35,314 nucleotides of DNA from NCBI GenBank assembly GCA_028285265.1, contig JANQPX010000042.1, positions 1-35,314 of the forward strand, written 5' to 3'. The DNA comes from Geminicoccaceae bacterium. GTDB taxonomy: Bacteria; Pseudomonadota; Alphaproteobacteria; Geminicoccales; Geminicoccaceae. Under the pieces are notes generated by a model. It saw only the letters and a program-made list of their open reading frames with translations, did no database searches and had not been told where the DNA came from. A program made the translations under genes and the position numbers. Numbering within the stretch: the stretch's first letter is position 1; each line of letters opens with the position of its first letter. Positions 32,272 through 35,314 of the stretch are shown piece after piece.

Positions 32272-32709
32272 ATGCAGATCACCGCATTCTCCGATTACAC
32301 CCTCCGAATCCTGCTCTATTTGGCAGTCGTAGGCGATCGCCAGGTCACGAGTCGGGAGATCGCCGAGCGCTACAACCTGTCCTTCGATCATATCGCGAAA
32401 GCGGCGCAGTTTCTGACGCGGGAAGGTTACGTCCAGGCCGCGCGTGGCCGTGGCGGGGGGCTGCGTTTGGCGAAATCGCCGGATGAGATTTCGATCGGTG
32501 CGGTTCTGCGCGGAACGGAGGCGGGGTCTGGTCTGGTGGAGTGTATGCGGCCAGGACCAACAAAGTGCATCATTGCCGGTGTTTGCGGCCTCGTTCCCAT
32601 CCTTAACGAGGCCAAGGAGGCCTTTTATCAGTCGCTGGACGCTAGAACGCTTGCGGACGCGTTGCCGGACTATCAGGCACTCAGTGACGTCTACCTGGCC
32701 AGGGCCTGA
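32272..32709 (+). CDS. nsrR: Rrf2-family, NsrR-type regulator (first copy)
   Basis: The 145-residue protein has the Rrf2 winged helix-turn-helix (MQITAFSDYTLRILLYLAV, VTSREIAERYNLSFDHIAKAAQFL, GRGGGLRLAKSP) and three cysteines in the NsrR pattern: C-x7-C-x5-C within LVECMRPGPTKCIIAGVC. These ligate a [4Fe-4S] or [2Fe-2S] cluster that reacts with NO in known NsrRs, releasing DNA. It is divergent from norY across the NsrR-like box. The open frame extends far upstream into norY antisense, but MQITAFSDYTLR is the family start. Repression of norYS-senC-orf1 is inferred. Confidence 0.85.
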   Translation: MQITAFSDYTLRILLYLAVVGDRQVTSREIAERYNLSFDHIAKAAQFLTREGYVQAARGRGGGLRLAKSPDEISIGAVLRGTEAGSGLVECMRPGPTKCIIAGVCGLVPILNEAKEAFYQSLDARTLADALPDYQALSDVYLARA

Positions 32710-32730
32710 GCGACAGGTAGTATTGGTGCA

Positions 32731-33147
32731 TTAGCTGGGAAATTCGGTCTCGCTCAGCAAGATGTCAGCAAGCGTATAGCGGCTCAGCTCGGCCTGAAAA
32801 GCAGCGAGCGCACGCTCCATCGGACCGCGGAGCTTGCAGGCTCTCGTGAGCACGCAGTGATTCTCAGAACGCATACATTCGACCAAGGCGAAATCTGGCT
32901 CGGTTGCTCGCAGCACATCGCCGAGATTGATGTCAGTTGGCGATTTGCCGAGAGCGAGACCGCCGGAGCGTCCGCGATAGGCTTTGAGATAGCCGGTCTG
33001 TGTGAGTGTGTTGACGACCTTGGTCAGATGCGCACGCGAGACGTCGAACGTCTCGGCGATTTCGTCGATCGTGATCAGTCGGCCAGGTCGGGCGGCGGCG
33101 AAAAGCAAGACACGGAAGGCGAAGTCGGAGAAGTTCGTCAGTCTCAC
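32731..33147 (-). CDS. Rrf2-family, NsrR-type regulator (second copy)
   Basis: This 138-residue protein is a second Rrf2 regulator with MRLTNFSDFAFRVLLFAA, the helix-turn-helix ITIDEIAETFDVSRAHLTKVV and GRSGGLALGKSPTDINLG, and cysteines C-x6-C-x5-C in LVECMRSENHCVLTRAC. The start codon is GTG. It is convergent with the first NsrR-type gene (21 nt apart) and divergent from the DUF2189 gene, with an NsrR-like box between. The two copies are clearly diverged, so they may sense or bind differently (for example one NO-sensing, one controlling another promoter). Confidence 0.85.
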   Translation of the reverse strand: MRLTNFSDFAFRVLLFAAARPGRLITIDEIAETFDVSRAHLTKVVNTLTQTGYLKAYRGRSGGLALGKSPTDINLGDVLRATEPDFALVECMRSENHCVLTRACKLRGPMERALAAFQAELSRYTLADILLSETEFPS

Positions 33148-33196
33148 AGGAACGGATTTCCAGGTGTTCGAACGGGATGCATCATGGTTGACCTAT

Positions 33197-33219
33197 TTCA
33201 TATATATAGAATATATGTT
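33197..33219 (-). promoter_or_regulatory. NsrR-like box, Rrf2-2 / DUF2189 divergent promoter
   Basis: Read on the plus strand: TTCATATATAT, A, then GAATATATGTT, an 11-1-11 arrangement. The CATATAT / ATATATG arms are perfect inverted repeats separated by five bases. The match to the NsrR consensus is weaker (14 of 22), but its right half is like that of the globin box. Confidence 0.45.
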
Positions 33220-33278
33220 TTCTCGTGACAACTGGCCTCAAGGTTGTCGATGAACTGCTGATAGCACAGGATATCGCC

Positions 33279-34034
33279 ATGACGACCAATGCCGCTCAGA
33301 GCCGAAATCGGACCCATCTGGTGACTGGCGGAGAGGCAATTGGGCTCGTCCGGTCCTGGCTTCGGAAGGGCTATGACGACTTTCAAGCACAGCGAGGAGT
33401 CGCGTTGGCCTATGGCATTGCCTTCGCTCTGCTCAGCTGGTTTGTGATCGCCTTTCTCTGGTTCACTGGACTCGAATGGATGATGCTGCCGGCGATCTCG
33501 GGCGCCCTTCTGGTTGGGCCGATCATAGCCGTCGGGCTCTATCAAATCAGCCGAAAGCGCCAAGGCGATAGCGGCAAGGTGGCTTCGCCTGGCCAGATCG
33601 CGCTGGTCGGCGGTGTGCTGATGGTGCTTTTCATGGTCTGGATCCGGGCGGCGACCATTCTGTTTGCACTGTTCTTTGGGCTCAAACCTTTCCCCGGGTT
33701 CATTGAGACCTTGTCGACGATTTTTCTAAGCATCGAGGGGATTGCCCTTCTCGTGGTTGGCACGCTGGTCGGCGGCCTGTTCGCCTCGCTGACCTTCGCA
33801 GTCGCTGCCTATTCGGTGCCGATGCTGGTTGATCGCGAGTTGGATGCATTTACCGCTATGGGCAAGAGTTTTAGTGTCTCGGCCAACCAGATCGGCGTGA
33901 CGCTTCGCTGGGGCCTTACCGTCACGATGCTGGCGGTCTTCGGTTTCGCCACCGGCATGATCGGGATGATCATCGTCTTCCCGATCCTCGGTTTCGCCAC
34001 TTGGCATGCCTATCGGGACATGATGCCCGACTAG
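33279..34034 (+). CDS. DUF2189 family membrane protein
   Basis: The 251-residue protein has about six membrane helices. It shows DUF2189 traits: WLRKGYDDFQAQRGVALAYG at the front, the LLVGPIIAVGLYQISRKRQ block after helix 2 (conserved GP...GLY..SR), and a closing ATWHAYRDM. Function is unknown; the family often lies near haem-copper oxidases or NO-related genes, as here. The ATG at 33279 follows a weak ribosome binding site; the frame opens at a GTG 18 codons earlier. It is divergent from the second Rrf2 gene across the NsrR-like box. Confidence 0.8.
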   Translation: MTTNAAQSRNRTHLVTGGEAIGLVRSWLRKGYDDFQAQRGVALAYGIAFALLSWFVIAFLWFTGLEWMMLPAISGALLVGPIIAVGLYQISRKRQGDSGKVASPGQIALVGGVLMVLFMVWIRAATILFALFFGLKPFPGFIETLSTIFLSIEGIALLVVGTLVGGLFASLTFAVAAYSVPMLVDRELDAFTAMGKSFSVSANQIGVTLRWGLTVTMLAVFGFATGMIGMIIVFPILGFATWHAYRDMMPD

Positions 34035-34101
34035 GCGAACATCTGTCCGTCCCCTCAGTCTTTTCAATGATGTCATTTTGCTCTTGCATCTCTCACTCTA
34101 A

Positions 34102-34124
34102 AAGATGTATATGAAATTCATGTT
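34102..34124 (+). promoter_or_regulatory. NsrR box upstream of truncated haemoglobin
   Basis: This is the best NsrR-like site in the window: AAGATGTATAT, G, then AAATTCATGTT, matching the recalled consensus (AAGATGYATTT-N-AAATRCATCTT) at 19 of 22 positions. It ends 30 nt before the globin ATG. An extra arm, TATATATCTT (34125-34134), repeats the AAGATATATA half-site in inverse orientation, so a second dimer could bind. Confidence 0.65.
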
Positions 34125-34153
34125 TATATATCTTCAAACGATTGGGTGGCGAG

Positions 34154-34606
34154 ATGAGGACTTACGCTCGACGGACAGTCGAAGAGAGGCGAGCCGCAAT
34201 TCTGGCGGAGGCGGGAGCAATGGGCGTCGATGTCGCCTTTATCGACACGCTGGTCGAGACTTTCTATGGCAAGGTCCGCGGTGATGCCCTTATCGGCCCC
34301 ATCTTCACACAAGCGATCGCCGCCGACCGCTGGCCAGAGCATCTCGCCACGATGAAGAGCTTTTGGGCCTCGGTCGCCTTCAATGCCGGTAGCTATTCGG
34401 GGAAGCCGGTCGTCGTCCATAAGCGATTGCCCGGCCTTGAACATCGTCACTTCGAGCGTTGGCTGAGACTCTTTGGCGAGACCCTGCTTGAAATCGCCCC
34501 GACCGATCAGGCCGTCGTCTATCTGATGACGAGAGCCGAGCGCATCGCGGAAAGCCTGAAAGCAGCGATCGACTATGTTCCCCATCCAAGACTGATCTCG
34601 GCATGA
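34154..34606 (+). CDS. Group III truncated haemoglobin
   Basis: The 150-residue protein has the group III (trHbP) layout: the FIDTLVETFYGKVRGDALIGPIF helix pair with Tyr and Phe at the distal side, the FWASVAFNAGSYSGKPVVVHKRLPGL segment, and the proximal-His region EHRHFERWLRLF. Such globins bind NO and O2 and protect against nitrosative stress or move NO in the cytoplasm. The frame opens at a TTG; the ATG at 34154 is preferred. An NsrR-like box lies just upstream. The stop overlaps the next gene's ATG by 4 nt. Confidence 0.88.
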   Translation: MRTYARRTVEERRAAILAEAGAMGVDVAFIDTLVETFYGKVRGDALIGPIFTQAIAADRWPEHLATMKSFWASVAFNAGSYSGKPVVVHKRLPGLEHRHFERWLRLFGETLLEIAPTDQAVVYLMTRAERIAESLKAAIDYVPHPRLISA

Positions 34607-35046
34607 GCCTTGGATCGCTCATCCTCCCCACCTTGCTGATTCTCTGGCTCGGAATCGCAATCGGCGGCTCGCTGATCGTAGCGCCAGCCAAATTCACGGT
34701 CGACTCGCTGACGCTATCGACAGCACTCGAAGTGGGCCGGGCGCAATTTCGTTGGGTTGCCGTAGCCGAGTTGGTTATCGCCACCGGGATCATTCTGACG
34801 ACCCTCTTGAGCAATCCCTCGGGGTTGATCTGGTGCACTCTGCCGATCGCAATCTTTGCCCTTCAGTGGCTTGCCGTCATGCCGGCGCTCGACGAGCGGA
34901 CGGCCCGCGTCATCGCAGGCGACGACGTTGGGGAAAGTCAGCTCCACCTTGTTTATGTCATAGCGGAGATCATCAAATGCGCACTCCTTCTCCTCGCCGC
35001 CATCATGATCACGCGCGGTTTGATCATTGGGACGGAACAGAGCTGA
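34603..35046 (+). CDS. Small four-helix membrane protein
   Basis: This 147-residue protein has four hydrophobic segments (about residues 4-26, 49-68, 75-92 and 115-138). GSLIVAPAKFTVDSL and LALQW-like aromatic blocks suggest a haem- or quinone-adjacent small membrane protein, but I recognise no family with certainty. It is cotranslated with the globin (ATGA) and with the DUF1971 gene (one-base overlap, TGATG). Guilt by association gives a role in NO response. Confidence 0.7.
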   Translation: MSLGSLILPTLLILWLGIAIGGSLIVAPAKFTVDSLTLSTALEVGRAQFRWVAVAELVIATGIILTTLLSNPSGLIWCTLPIAIFALQWLAVMPALDERTARVIAGDDVGESQLHLVYVIAEIIKCALLLLAAIMITRGLIIGTEQS

Positions 35047-35314
35047 TGACCGCCTCTCCGACAAAGCTCCAGAAGTACAGCGAGTCACCAACCTTCGATC
35101 AGAGTAGCGTGCCGCGAAAGCTGACCATGTCCCACAAGATCAAAGAGGGGGTCTGGGGGAAGGTCGTCGTCCATGATGGCGCGCTTCACTATGTTGTCGC
35201 CCATGCTCCCACGAGCCCGATTCGCGTCGAGGCTGGGGGCTACGCCGTCATCGAGCCCAATGTTGAGCATTGGGTCAACATCATCGGGTCGGTCTCGTTC
35301 GTGATAGAGTTTTA
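35046..35314 (+). CDS. DUF1971 (TehB N-terminal-like cupin) protein, cut by right edge
   Basis: The frame opens with ATG in a TGATG joint and is open to the window end (89 codons seen). KLQKYSESPTFDQSSVPRKL, KIKEGVWGKVVVHDGALHYVV and GGYAVIEPNVEHWVNIIGSVSFVIEF follow the DUF1971 pattern, a small beta-barrel domain found alone or fused to tellurite-resistance methyltransferases. The likely metal/ligand histidine is in PNVEHWV. DUF1971 genes recur in NsrR/NnrR-type NO regulons. Its C-terminus lies outside the window. Confidence 0.8.
   Translation, partial: MTASPTKLQKYSESPTFDQSSVPRKLTMSHKIKEGVWGKVVVHDGALHYVVAHAPTSPIRVEAGGYAVIEPNVEHWVNIIGSVSFVIEF

Noticed and set aside
1..35314. CRISPR arrays, tRNA/rRNA genes, insertion sequences, integrases
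   Set aside because: No regularly spaced repeats, tRNA-like cloverleaf ends, transposase motifs or integrase motifs were seen on reading either strand.

Overview
The window reads as a chromosomal segment of an alphaproteobacterium. GC is high in most genes. Tripartite tricarboxylate transporter (TTT) genes, split transketolases, an RND pump with a NodT-type outer-membrane lipoprotein, and a norSY-senC type oxidase-like cluster all fit Rhodobacterales or Hyphomicrobiales. I cannot name a genus from the sequence alone. There are no rRNA or tRNA genes, CRISPR arrays or intact insertion sequences that I can see.

Left edge (1-2389): a lower-GC, eroded zone. It holds a TPR lipoprotein gene that leaves the window and carries an in-frame TGA, a Nudix hydrolase whose C-terminus looks frameshifted, an intact GrpB-family gene, and about 460 bp without a recognisable gene.

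Catabolic island (2390-15321): two divergent operons flank a GntR/HutC-type regulator (7439-8155). Leftward run a split transketolase (N then C subunit), a 73-residue orphan ORF, an enolase-superfamily (mandelate racemase-like) enzyme, and a flavin monooxygenase with a SnoaL-like front domain. Rightward run a TTT importer (tctC, terminator, tctB, tctA), a type I sulfatase, a second split transketolase in the opposite subunit order (C then N), and an SDR oxidoreductase. Almost all joints are 1-4 nt overlaps. A shared operator-like motif lies at 7397-7417 and, inverted, at 8192-8212. I infer uptake and breakdown of a sulfated sugar or sugar acid with two C2-transfer steps. I know of no described pathway with this exact gene set.

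Envelope/efflux block (15326-25316, all minus): an RstA/RstB-like two-component system, a MipA/OmpV outer-membrane protein, an unknown periplasmic protein, and a complete RND tripartite pump (outer-membrane factor, adaptor, pump). A candidate RstA-type box lies upstream of the regulator gene.

Repair genes (25722-27936, plus): a Tat-exported metallo-beta-lactamase-fold hydrolase, then msrB and msrA preceded by a strong hairpin.

Nitric oxide island (28167-35314): minus-strand norY-norS-senC-orf1 followed by a formate/nitrite-channel gene broken by an in-frame TGA. Two convergent Rrf2/NsrR-type regulators follow. On the plus strand come a DUF2189 membrane protein, a group III truncated haemoglobin, a four-helix membrane protein and a DUF1971 cupin-like protein cut by the right edge. 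Three NsrR-like 11-1-11 boxes sit in front of these transcription units, so the block is best read as an NO-responsive detoxification regulon.
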